DNA of 5,980 nt from Woeseia sp. (GCA_018701055.1 JABIUH010000341.1:1-5980); one strand, 5' to 3'. Shown: positions 1 through 5,980, numbered from the stretch's first letter. Notes: generated by a model not told the origin, from the sequence alone. Numbers and translations are program-made.

Positions 1-1
1 C

Positions 2-526
2 ATGGTCATCGAGAAAGCGAAACGGTTGACCGAACATAAGCGCGACGTTGTCATCCTACTCGATTCAATCACACGATTGGCGCGTGCCTATAACACGGTA
101 GTGCCATCGTCGGGCAAGGTCCTGACAGGTGGCGTAGATGCAAACGCATTGCATCGGCCGAAACGATTCTTTGGTGCAGCAAGAAACATTGAAGAAGGTG
201 GCAGTCTGACGATTTTGGCCACGGCACTAGTAGACACGGGTTCGAAAATGGACGAAGTGATCTACGAAGAGTTCAAAGGCACCGGCAACATGGAGATCCA
301 CCTGGATCGACGCATTGCCGAAAAACGCGTCTTCCCAGCGATCAACATCAATCGTTCCGGCACACGAAAAGAAGAGTATCTGACCGATGCCGAAGAGCTG
401 CAGAAGATGTGGGTCCTAAGGAAAGTTCTGCACCCAATGGATGAATTGGCAGCAGTAGAGTTTCTTTTGAACAAACTTCAAGATACTAAGACTAACGCTC
501 AATTCTTCGAAGCCATGAAAAGATAA
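2..526 (+). CDS. rho: Transcription termination factor Rho, C-terminal part (5' end outside window)
   Basis: Rho is a homohexameric RNA-dependent ATPase and helicase in the cytoplasm that ends transcription at unstructured C-rich RNA. The 174 residues seen correspond to about E. coli residues 245-418, so the N-terminal RNA-binding domain and the Walker A loop lie upstream. Visible parts, numbered from the first Met: Walker B strand DVVILLDSITR (15-25, Asp21), the Q-loop around VLTGGVD (34-46, with Lys39), the R-loop GTGNM (93-97), and the SGTRKEE segment (119-125) whose Arg122 matches the arginine finger. All are intact. The Met at position 2 is the conserved internal residue of the MVIEKAKR segment, not a start, and the reading frame runs off the left edge. 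The gene ends in EAMKR-TAA, one residue short of the E. coli terminus. It is followed by a palindrome and a terminator and faces the doxX-like gene tail to tail. Confidence 0.98.
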   Translation: MVIEKAKRLTEHKRDVVILLDSITRLARAYNTVVPSSGKVLTGGVDANALHRPKRFFGAARNIEEGGSLTILATALVDTGSKMDEVIYEEFKGTGNMEIHLDRRIAEKRVFPAININRSGTRKEEYLTDAEELQKMWVLRKVLHPMDELAAVEFLLNKLQDTKTNAQFFEAMKR

Positions 527-600
527 ATTGTAACTGCTTGAGCTCGTGCGATAGGGCATTAAGAAGCGACTCCGAATGCTTTTGGCTTATCGTTGAGTGA

Positions 601-624
601 GGGTCAGAGTCTCGACTCTGACCC
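601..624. repeat. Perfect palindrome, 10-bp arms and 4-base loop, between rho and doxX
   Basis: Arms GGGTCAGAGT (601-610) and ACTCTGACCC (615-624) are exact reverse complements around the loop CTCG. As RNA this makes a stable hairpin on either strand. There is no T-run after the right arm (CGATTC follows) and none on the other strand, so it is not a classical intrinsic terminator. It lies 75 bases past the rho stop codon and 53 bases before the U-tract terminator. It could be a dispersed intergenic palindrome of the REP type, an RNA 3'-end stabiliser for rho mRNA, or a protein-binding site. Only one copy is present here, so the repeat nature is inference. Confidence 0.55.
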
Positions 625-677
625 CGATTCTCCTGGCGGCGCGCGCAATGGCGATTATTTAGTATTCGGCGACCATC

Positions 678-708
678 AAAAAAAGGCTCTTCAAATGAAG
701 AGCCTTTT
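678..708. terminator. Bidirectional intrinsic terminator shared by rho and doxX
   Basis: The arms AAAAGGCTCTTC (681-692) and GAAGAGCCTTTT (697-708) pair perfectly over 12 bp around the loop AAAT. The stem core is GGCTCTTC/GAAGAGCC. Read on the minus strand, the hairpin is followed by seven T residues (complement of 678-684), and it lies 27 bases past the doxX stop, so it should end doxX transcription efficiently. Read on the plus strand, it has a four-T tail before CG, giving a weaker terminator for rho. The convergent arrangement fits a shared terminator. Confidence 0.9.
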
Positions 709-735
709 CGCTAATGCTTAATCGTCAGGTCAGAT

Positions 736-1101
736 TCAGTCTTTCGACACGCCCCAGATTCCGGTGCCCTTCGCCGCGATATATAAGAACGCGAATGTGT
801 AGAGTGCTGCTGCATCACCGCGATTCATGATCGGCAGGTAGCTTTCTGCGCTGAAGTGTCCCATCCAATAGGCGGCTGCGCCCATACCTGCGCAAATAAA
901 TGCTGCCGGGCTGGTCATCAGTCCGATCATCACAAGAGCACCGCCGATCAGCTCAACCGGGCCCGCAACCCACTGAATGTGCATGGGGCGATCGTCCGGC
1001 ATGTTCATGAACTTGGTCACACCGTGACAGAAAAACATAAAACCTGTTGTGATTCGCAACAAGGCGTAAGTTTGATTTTCGTAGGCTTTCATAAAAGACA
1101 T
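736..1101 (-). CDS. DoxX family small integral membrane protein
   Basis: A 121-residue protein with four predicted hydrophobic helices at about 11-27, 45-62, 65-81 and 95-111, placing it in the inner membrane. The family pattern is clear: RITTGFMFFCHGVTKF (16-31) matches the first-helix R-G-F-HG-K signature. GPVELIGGALVMIGL (47-61) is the second-helix signature. The NRGDAAALY segment (93-101) and a C-terminal GTGIWGV close the domain. Length is typical of short DoxX proteins. Family members are linked to thiosulfate:quinone oxidoreductase subunits in archaea and to oxidative-stress complexes in mycobacteria, but most have no known reaction, and no function beyond the family can be assigned. 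The start is supported by GAGGA nine bases upstream; Met4 is a less likely alternative. The gene is monocistronic, with a strong terminator just downstream, and is divergent from the flavin-binding protein gene. Confidence 0.9.
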   Translation of the reverse strand: MSFMKAYENQTYALLRITTGFMFFCHGVTKFMNMPDDRPMHIQWVAGPVELIGGALVMIGLMTSPAAFICAGMGAAAYWMGHFSAESYLPIMNRGDAAALYTFAFLYIAAKGTGIWGVSKD

Positions 1102-1110
1102 GGTTTTTGG

Positions 1111-1128
1111 TCCTCGTTATTATTATTA
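1111..1128 (-). promoter_or_regulatory. Ribosome binding site and AT-rich leader of the doxX-like gene
   Basis: On the minus strand, GAGGA (1115-1111) sits nine bases before the ATG at 1101 and fixes the start. Immediately upstream is a run of four TAA units (1128-1117), an A/T-rich unstructured stretch of the kind that can enhance ribosome loading. No promoter could be placed confidently. Confidence 0.7.
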
Positions 1129-1331
1129 GTTTTTCCGGCCAACATCCCCAACCGGTCGATCGCTCTAGCCCGGACTGTTTTCCGTCTGTGCGCAGGATCG
1201 ACTGAAGACTACCATTCCGACCGGCAGATGACATTTGTTTGTATCGAATAGCGTAAATTGAGCCTGGTTTGTAATGAATGCCGTATTAACGGGTCTCTTT
1301 TGCTGCTATTTACGAAATCCAACAGTTCTTC

Positions 1332-1424
1332 CTACCGCGCGGCGGGGTCCTCCTTGTCGGCCACGCTCAATAGCGAAAATGCCAGAGCGACAAATACTTG
1401 AATTGATTTGCCGCGAACGCCCAT
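1332..1424 (-). CDS. Possible 30-residue small hydrophobic peptide (doubtful)
   Basis: On the minus strand an ATG at 1424 is preceded by AAAGGA with seven bases between, a reasonable ribosome binding site. The 30 codons begin MGVRGKSIQVF, continue through a hydrophobic stretch VFVALAFSLLSVA (about 10-22), and end with a charged tail DKEDPAAR before TAG. The shape (basic N-terminus, short hydrophobic core, polar tail) resembles a small membrane peptide or a signal-peptide remnant. After the TAG the same frame stays open for another 41 codons to a second TAG at 1209-1211, so it could also be a decayed 72-codon gene, but an open run of that length is not rare by chance. I recognise no family. 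It lies 230 bases upstream of doxX on the same strand. Confidence 0.2.
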   Translation of the reverse strand: MGVRGKSIQVFVALAFSLLSVADKEDPAAR

Positions 1425-1465
1425 TTGTGGTTCCTTTGCCCCATTGGTGAGAAATTAGGATAAAA

Positions 1466-1470
1466 AAGGA
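1466..1470 (+). promoter_or_regulatory. Ribosome binding site deciding the GTG start at 1477
   Basis: AAGGA ends six bases before GTG at 1477, preceded by an A-run. There is no in-frame ATG nearby (the first internal Met is residue 35, beyond the conserved SYDRGTAYAILDE segment), so the GTG is the best start. Confidence 0.75.
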
Positions 1471-1476
1471 TCGCTT

Positions 1477-2142
1477 GTGTCAAAGGAACTAGAGCAAACA
1501 AATCGCACCACTATCAGTCGCCATTCGGAGCGCGCTTCGTACGATCGAGGTACGGCGTATGCCATTCTGGACGAGGGGATGGTCGCTCACGTGGGCTTCG
1601 ATGCTGGTGATGGCGTAATCGTTATTCCGATGACGTATGCGCGACTTGGTGACGAGGTTGTTTTGCATGGCGCGGTTGCCAGTCGATGGTTGTCTTGCTT
1701 TGCTACTGGGCGACACGTCAGCGTTTGTGTGACGTTGCTCGATGGCCTGGTCTTGGCTCAGTCGGCTTTCTCGCACTCAATGAATTACCGCTCAGTCGTT
1801 GTTTTCGGAGAGGCTACGCTGGTAACGGACAACGAGAAGAAGGGCGTCGCTTTCAAAGCGTTCGTTGAACATTTGATACCTGGTCGTTGGGAAGATTCAA
1901 GACAGCCGGATGACAAAGAAATAGAGGCGACAACAGTTTTGTCGGTACTTATTTCTGAGGCAAGCGTCAAAATTCGTTCAGGGCCTCCTGCAGATGCCGC
2001 CAAAGACCTAGGCCTTGGTTATTGGACTGGAGTGATCCCATTGGGCGTTACCGCGGGCGCTCCCATTCCTGATCCGCTAATGGAGGAAGATCGTATAATT
2101 CCGGAGTATGCAGCGTCGTATTCACGCGGCGAAGGAGTCTGA
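1477..2142 (+). CDS. Pyridoxamine 5'-phosphate oxidase-like flavin-binding protein (NimA-like group)
   Basis: A 221-residue soluble protein of the split-barrel flavin-binding fold, in the group annotated as flavin-nucleotide-binding or NimA-related proteins. Diagnostic segments are RASYDRGTAYAILDEG (19-34), VIPMTYARLGDEVVLHG (49-65), ASRWL (68-72), VTLLDGLVLAQSAF (85-98), HSMNYRSVVVFGEA (100-113), HLIPGRW (132-138), and GYWTGVIPL (181-189), with a closing AGAPIPDP (193-200). Length and segment order match full-length members. The family binds FMN or a related cofactor; characterised relatives reduce nitro compounds or bind haem, but the substrate here cannot be read from sequence. This is not the vitamin B6 enzyme PdxH. 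It starts at GTG, is transcribed away from the doxX-like gene, and its end faces moeA with 40 bases between. No terminator is seen after the stop codon. Confidence 0.9.
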   Translation: MSKELEQTNRTTISRHSERASYDRGTAYAILDEGMVAHVGFDAGDGVIVIPMTYARLGDEVVLHGAVASRWLSCFATGRHVSVCVTLLDGLVLAQSAFSHSMNYRSVVVFGEATLVTDNEKKGVAFKAFVEHLIPGRWEDSRQPDDKEIEATTVLSVLISEASVKIRSGPPADAAKDLGLGYWTGVIPLGVTAGAPIPDPLMEEDRIIPEYAASYSRGEGV

Positions 2143-2182
2143 TGTTCCCTAAATATCCCGGTCGATGGAGCTGTTGAACGAA

Positions 2183-3391
2183 TTAGGGTTTGTCCCAAAG
2201 ATGTAGGAGCGCGACTTCTCCAGCGCGAAAAACACTTTGCTCCAGCGGCAATTCGATATAGCCGTCTGTTGTGCCAAGCGCAGAAAAATCTCCGGAGGTG
2301 TTGGTGGCGACGGGAATGGCGATCGTGCGTCCATCTGCTTCACCGTCAATGCGTACAGGCAGAAAACAGGTCAGTGCCGCTTTGAAGGAGAAGTCTTCGC
2401 CGAGCACGGCATAAACCCTACTCGCTTCAGTCCGTCCACTCGCCTTTAGCAGTGCTGGAATTACATACTGTCGGCAGCACACCAACGACGAAACGGGGTT
2501 ACCAGGCAAGGCGAAAACCGCCTGACCACCAGGCCCAATTCCAAACCACATGGGCTTGCCCGGGCGCTGACTGATTTTGTGAAAAACCAGGCGCACGCCA
2601 AGGTTTTTCAGCACCTGCGGCACAAAGTCTGCCTTGCCCATCGATACTCCGCCGCTCAGCACCAGCACCTTGGATTTTTCCAATAGCACTGCAAGTTTGG
2701 TGTTTAGCGTGTCGCGATCATCCGGTAAGTGCTCATGCAGCACGTTAGTGAATCCCTGTTGCGTCAGCATGGCCGCGAGAGCCGGCCCGTTTGACATGCG
2801 AATTTGGTGGGCTGCAATCGCCTCGCCCGCGGGTACTAGCTCATTGCCAGTCGAAATGACGCTGATACTTGGATTTTCACCGACCGCGACGGTGCCGAGT
2901 CCGCACGAAGCAACGATCGCGATGTGTGCAGGCGAAAGTGTCTCGCCGGGTTGCAGGATTTCATGACCCTCAACGTAGTCAGAGCCTCGCGGGTGAATGT
3001 ACTGCAGATGTTCGGGCAAATAGTCGGCAGCAATCGTCGCCGTTGTCCCATTGGTAGCAATTCGTTCGACTGGAATGACGCAGTCAGTGCCTGTTGGCAA
3101 GACGGCGCCTGTCATGATTTCGACGCAGTTGGCACGTGCACCAAGGGTAACTACCGGGTCACCCGCAAACTGGGTGGCCTGAATGTCGAACTCCCGCAGA
3201 CCCTCTGCAAATGATGCGAAGCGAATTGCGATTCCATCCATGGTGACGCGGTCAAACGGCGGCTGATCGCGTTCGGCAACCACTGTTTGATGCAACACGC
3301 GACCGGCTGCTGCATCTAGCGGTACGTTTTCCGTACCAAATGGCGAAATTGCCTCAAGGATGGATTGCGTTGCTTCCGTTGTTGTAATCAT
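2183..3391 (-). CDS. moeA: Molybdopterin molybdenumtransferase MoeA
   Basis: MoeA inserts molybdate into adenylylated molybdopterin, the last general step of molybdenum cofactor synthesis, in the cytoplasm. At 402 residues it is the normal bacterial length. Segments in order: MDG (51-53), EIMTGAVLPTGTDCVI (91-106), RGSDYVEG (135-142), STGNEL (180-185), SGGVSMGKADF (246-256), QRPGKP (275-280), ALPGNPVSS (294-302), and a C-terminal domain IV from about 325. By eye, acidic residues matching the E. coli active-site cleft are kept (Asp52, Asp138, Glu184, Asp224 or Asp225, Asp255), as are the two PGNP prolines, so the enzyme should be active. The ATG lies six bases after the purD stop, in the same frame, with only a weak purine-rich stretch (GAAGCGAA) upstream, which suggests translational coupling. 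No other molybdenum cofactor gene is in the window. Confidence 0.95.
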   Translation of the reverse strand: MITTTEATQSILEAISPFGTENVPLDAAAGRVLHQTVVAERDQPPFDRVTMDGIAIRFASFAEGLREFDIQATQFAGDPVVTLGARANCVEIMTGAVLPTGTDCVIPVERIATNGTTATIAADYLPEHLQYIHPRGSDYVEGHEILQPGETLSPAHIAIVASCGLGTVAVGENPSISVISTGNELVPAGEAIAAHQIRMSNGPALAAMLTQQGFTNVLHEHLPDDRDTLNTKLAVLLEKSKVLVLSGGVSMGKADFVPQVLKNLGVRLVFHKISQRPGKPMWFGIGPGGQAVFALPGNPVSSLVCCRQYVIPALLKASGRTEASRVYAVLGEDFSFKAALTCFLPVRIDGEADGRTIAIPVATNTSGDFSALGTTDGYIELPLEQSVFRAGEVALLHLWDKP

Positions 3392-3397
3392 GTGTGA

Positions 3398-4684
3398 TTA
3401 GTTCGCTTCACGCGCAATAGCGCGATGACCAATGTCGCGTCGAAAATAAACGTCGTCCCAGTGAATGTTGTCGACGCATCCGTAAGCTTTGTCTCGTGCG
3501 TCGCTCACGGTTTCGCCTAGGCCAACAACACACAGAACGCGACCACCACTCGTTCGCACCTCGTCGCCTATTAGCGTTGTGCCTGCATGGAAGACCTTTA
3601 CATCGTCGAGCGAATAATCGTTCAATCCGGCGATCGATTTGTCTTTCGCGTAAGACGCGGGATAACCGCCGGCGGCCATTACAACGCCGAGCGCGGCACG
3701 GGAATCCCATTTGGCAGATACACTGGCAAGACGGCCATCTAAAGTCGCGTTACACAGATCCACTAAATCCGATTGTAACCGCGACATAATTGGCTGCGTT
3801 TCCGGATCCCCCATGCGGCAATTGAACTCAATAACTTTGGGTGTGCCGTTTGGCGCGATCATCAATCCAGCATACAGAAATCCGACATAGTTGACGCCGT
3901 CGAGTCGCAGGCCGGCGAGCGTGGGCTCTATTACCTCATCAAGGATGCGTCGTTCCATTTCATCGGTCACGACTGGCGCCGGCGAATATGCGCCCATGCC
4001 GCCCGTATTCGGGCCAGTGTCCCCTTCATCGCGTGCTTTATGGTCTTGCGAGCTCGCCAGAGGCAGGACATATTCCCCGTCGGTGATCACCATAAAACTC
4101 GCTTCCTCGCCGACTAAAAACTCTTCGACAACGATACGATTTCCGGCACTACCAAAACTGTTGCTGCTTAGCATGCTGATCGCGGCTGCTTCAGCTTCTT
4201 CCAGCGTCATCGCAACGATCACACCCTTGCCGGCAGCTAGCCCGTCCGCTTTGATGACAATCGGTGCGCCCTGCACTCGAATGTATGCGAGCGCCGGTTC
4301 AAGGTCATCGAAGTTTTGGTACGCAGCGGTCGGGATATCGTGACGATGCAGAAAATCTTTTGTGAAGGCTTTGGAGCCTTCCAATTGTGCGGCAGCTGCC
4401 AGTGGTCCGAAACATCTTAATCCGGCAGCAATGAACCGATCGACAATGCCTTCGACGAGGGGCACCTCCGGGCCAACAATGGTCAGCTCGACCTCTTCTG
4501 TTTGCGCAAGTTTCAGCAGTCCATCAATGTCTTCAGCGTCGACAGGGACATTGCGGACGCCTGGTTCCAGCGCTGTTCCTGCATTGCCCGGTGCGACGAG
4601 CACTTCGTTAGCGATGGGCGACTGAGCGCATTTCCATGCGAGTGCATGTTCTCGTCCGCCGCTGCCAATAATCAGTACTTTCAT
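3398..4684 (-). CDS. purD: Phosphoribosylamine-glycine ligase (GAR synthetase)
   Basis: PurD joins glycine to 5-phosphoribosylamine with ATP, the second step of de novo purine synthesis; it is a cytoplasmic ATP-grasp enzyme. At 428 residues it is the usual monofunctional length (E. coli about 429). Segments in order: N-terminal GSGGREHAL (7-15), GPEVPL (71-76), ATP-grasp KADGLAAGKGV (145-155), VEEFLVGEEAS (186-196), DHKARDEGDTGPNTGGMGAY (214-233), metal- and ATP-binding EFNCRMGDPETQ (286-297), VMAAGGYP (335-342), and GGRVLCVVG (380-388) in the C-terminal domain. Nothing essential looks missing. AGGA (4695-4692) lies seven bases before the ATG. It follows purH after 42 bases with no hairpin terminator between, and precedes moeA by six bases, so the three are probably one transcript. 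Confidence 0.98.
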   Translation of the reverse strand: MKVLIIGSGGREHALAWKCAQSPIANEVLVAPGNAGTALEPGVRNVPVDAEDIDGLLKLAQTEEVELTIVGPEVPLVEGIVDRFIAAGLRCFGPLAAAAQLEGSKAFTKDFLHRHDIPTAAYQNFDDLEPALAYIRVQGAPIVIKADGLAAGKGVIVAMTLEEAEAAAISMLSSNSFGSAGNRIVVEEFLVGEEASFMVITDGEYVLPLASSQDHKARDEGDTGPNTGGMGAYSPAPVVTDEMERRILDEVIEPTLAGLRLDGVNYVGFLYAGLMIAPNGTPKVIEFNCRMGDPETQPIMSRLQSDLVDLCNATLDGRLASVSAKWDSRAALGVVMAAGGYPASYAKDKSIAGLNDYSLDDVKVFHAGTTLIGDEVRTSGGRVLCVVGLGETVSDARDKAYGCVDNIHWDDVYFRRDIGHRAIAREAN

Positions 4685-4691
4685 TAGCGAA

Positions 4692-4695
4692 TCCT
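4692..4695 (-). promoter_or_regulatory. Ribosome binding site of purD
   Basis: AGGA on the minus strand with seven bases to the ATG at 4684. It sits in a short direct repeat: GGATTC occurs twice in tandem, separated by TA (minus strand, about 4703-4690). It supports the chosen start, which also matches the conserved MKVLIIGSGGREH N-terminus. Confidence 0.7.
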
Positions 4696-4726
4696 AGAAT
4701 CCAAATGCTTCTAACGGCGCCTGCGA

Positions 4727-5980
4727 TTAGTGTCGAAAATGCCGCATTCCGGTGAGCACCATTGCCAGGCCATGCTCATCGGCTGCCGCAATGACTTCGT
4801 CATCGCGTATCGATCCGCCGGGTTGAATAATCGCGGCTATCCCATGCTCGGCGGCGCTGTCTATGCCATCCCGAAAGGGAAAAAATGCATCTGAGGCCAT
4901 AACAGATCCAGTTACATTCAGCCCTTCGTCTGCTGCCTTGATCGCGGCAATCTTCGTTGAGTAAACGCGACTCATTTGTCCTGCACCAACGCCGATTGTC
5001 ATGCCTTCTTTGCAGAATACAATTGCGTTCGATTTTACAAATTTAGCAACTTTCCACGCAAATAGCATGTCAGTGATCTGCACGTCGGTTGGCTTAATCT
5101 TCGACACAACTTTCAGATCAGATTCACCGATGACCCCAGCATCAGCCGTCTGTACCAACAATCCGCCTGAAACTTTCTTGAAATCAAATTTGTCGCCCTT
5201 TAACTGCGACCAATCACCCGTTTGTATTACGCGGACGTTTTTCTTTTCTGCAAGCACAGGCAGTGCGTCTGCGGCAATTGAAGGGGCAACTATGACTTCG
5301 ACAAACTGGCGATCGATGATGCATCGCGCCGTGTTGCTGTCGAGGTCTCGATTGAACGCGATAATGCCACCAAATGCCGAGGTCGGATCGGTGGAAAATG
5401 CCCGGTCATAGGCAGGACCAATGCTGCTATCGATAGCCACCCCGCAGGGGTTCGCATGCTTCACTATGACGCAGGCGGGCCGGGAAAATTGTTTCACGCA
5501 CTCAAGTGCTGCATCCGTGTCGGCGATGTTATTGTAGGACAGCGCCTTACCTTGTAGTTGCTCCGCTCCGGCTAGCGAGCCCGGCGCCGAAGTCTGATCT
5601 CGATAGAAAGCCGCAGATTGGTGTGGGTTTTCACCGTAACGAAGCTTTTCACTGCGTTGTCCGGAATAAAGAAAGCGCTGATTGAGCGAGTCCGAACCTA
5701 TAGAGGCTGATAAATACCGCGTAATGGCCGTGTCGTAGCTTGCCGTGTGGGCGTAGGCCTTTGCCGCCAAACCGCGTCGCATATCCAGGCTCATCTCACC
5801 CGACCTTAGCGCTTTGAGAGTCGTCTCGTAGTCGCCCGGTTCTACAACTACCGCGACACCCTCATGATTTTTCGACGCCGCACGAATCATCGCCGGCCCG
5901 CCGATATCGATATTCTCGATAGCGTCATCCAAAGTTGCATCGGCTTTTTGAATGGTTTCCTCGAATGGATACAAATTAAC
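4727..5980 (-). CDS. purH: Bifunctional AICAR formyltransferase / IMP cyclohydrolase, 5' end outside window
   Basis: PurH formylates AICAR using 10-formyl-tetrahydrofolate and then closes the ring to IMP, the last two steps of purine synthesis. The 417 residues visible begin VNLYPFEET, matching about E. coli residue 103 onward, so roughly 100 N-terminal residues of the cyclohydrolase domain lie beyond the right edge. The TTG codon at 5974 is an internal Leu, not a start. Numbered from the first visible Val: ENIDIGGPAMIRAASKNH (22-39) of the cyclohydrolase; then the transformylase domain with RYGENPHQ (114-121), GKALSYNNI (144-152), the catalytic Lys-His in VKHANPCG (173-180), DPTSAFGGI (198-206), KFVKSNAI (313-320), GQMSR (334-338), SDAFFPFRDG (363-372) and QPGGSIRDDEVI (386-397), ending MRHFRH. 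All key residues are present. It heads the purH-purD-moeA set as far as the window shows. Confidence 0.98.
   Translation of the reverse strand, partial: VNLYPFEETIQKADATLDDAIENIDIGGPAMIRAASKNHEGVAVVVEPGDYETTLKALRSGEMSLDMRRGLAAKAYAHTASYDTAITRYLSASIGSDSLNQRFLYSGQRSEKLRYGENPHQSAAFYRDQTSAPGSLAGAEQLQGKALSYNNIADTDAALECVKQFSRPACVIVKHANPCGVAIDSSIGPAYDRAFSTDPTSAFGGIIAFNRDLDSNTARCIIDRQFVEVIVAPSIAADALPVLAEKKNVRVIQTGDWSQLKGDKFDFKKVSGGLLVQTADAGVIGESDLKVVSKIKPTDVQITDMLFAWKVAKFVKSNAIVFCKEGMTIGVGAGQMSRVYSTKIAAIKAADEGLNVTGSVMASDAFFPFRDGIDSAAEHGIAAIIQPGGSIRDDEVIAAADEHGLAMVLTGMRHFRH

Larger units (their letters stand above)
1102..1476. other. Divergent intergenic region between doxX-like and flavin-protein genes
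   Basis: This 375-base spacer must hold the promoters of both flanking genes. I looked for sigma-70 hexamers at 16-18 base spacing on both strands and found only poor candidates. The best was TTGCCC-N17-GATAAA (1436-1464) on the plus strand, but it would start the RNA about six bases before the GTG, past its ribosome binding site, so it is not credible as the main promoter. No tRNA, riboswitch or long inverted repeat was recognised. A short ORF candidate on the minus strand (1332-1424) is listed separately. Absence of a good sigma-70 match could mean activator-dependent or alternative-sigma promoters, but that is inference. Confidence 0.6.

Noticed and set aside
556..584. GCATT...AATGC inverted repeat followed by TTTT after rho
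   Set aside because: Only a 5-bp stem with a 14-base loop; too weak for a terminator, and a far better one lies at 678-708.
953..1234. 93-codon minus-strand ORF overlapping the doxX start
   Set aside because: Out of frame with the well-supported doxX-like gene, no family match, and it reads through the doxX ribosome binding site.
856..1251. 131-codon plus-strand ORF across doxX and the divergent spacer
   Set aside because: More than half is antisense to the doxX-like gene, and the Cys/His-rich translation has no domain shape.
1349..1355. Perfect AAGGAGG on the minus strand
   Set aside because: No start codon lies at a useful distance downstream (a GC-rich stretch follows), so it is not a functional ribosome binding site.
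1379..1453. Short plus-strand ORF beginning MPERQILELICRE upstream of the flavin-protein gene
   Set aside because: Only about 24 codons, with no ribosome binding site before the ATG and no recognised similarity.
2634..2966. 110-codon plus-strand ORF opposite moeA
   Set aside because: Antisense shadow of MoeA domains with Ser/Pro-rich composition; no family match.
3891..4343. 150-codon plus-strand ORF opposite purD
   Set aside because: It lies wholly antisense to a well-conserved PurD, its composition (Ser/Ala/Thr-rich) mirrors the codon pattern of the opposite strand, and it has no family resemblance.
5001..5411. 136-codon plus-strand ORF opposite purH
   Set aside because: Antisense shadow of the conserved AICAR transformylase domain; no recognisable domain.
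5972..5974. TTG as an alternative start for purH
   Set aside because: It encodes the Leu of the conserved internal VNLYPF segment, and the frame continues open to the right edge.

Overview
The window looks like an ordinary chromosomal segment of a free-living, mid-GC proteobacterium, most likely a gammaproteobacterium. This rests on a Rho C-terminus close to that of E. coli by memory, and on a purH-purD pair whose proteins also read like the gammaproteobacterial versions. No phage, transposase, CRISPR, tRNA or rRNA gene is visible. Both window edges cut conserved housekeeping genes: rho on the left and purH on the right.

Layout, left to right. (1) Positions 2-526, plus strand: the last 174 codons of rho. 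(2) Positions 527-735: a spacer between convergent genes, holding a perfect 10-bp-arm palindrome (601-624) and a strong hairpin with U-tracts (678-708) that can serve as a shared bidirectional terminator. (3) Positions 736-1101, minus strand: a small DoxX-family membrane protein. (4) Positions 1102-1476: a 375-base divergent spacer with no clear sigma-70 promoter and one weak 30-codon ORF candidate on the minus strand. (5) Positions 1477-2142, plus strand: a flavin-binding protein of the pyridoxamine-phosphate-oxidase-like (NimA-like) group, starting at GTG. (6) Positions 2183-5980, minus strand: a tight purH-purD-moeA gene set, transcribed right to left, with gaps of 42 bases (purH-purD) and 6 bases (purD-moeA).

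Function. PurD catalyses the second step of de novo purine synthesis and PurH the last two, giving IMP. MoeA inserts molybdate into molybdopterin, a cofactor built from GTP. Co-transcription of moeA with the pur genes is therefore biochemically plausible but is a less common partner than the purH-purD pair itself. DoxX and the flavin protein are both redox or stress-type accessory proteins sharing a divergent intergenic region; a functional link is only inferred.

I found no convincing undescribed system. The points most worth a second look are the purD-moeA junction (same reading frame, separated by one stop and two sense codons), the palindrome after rho, and the small ORF in the divergent spacer.
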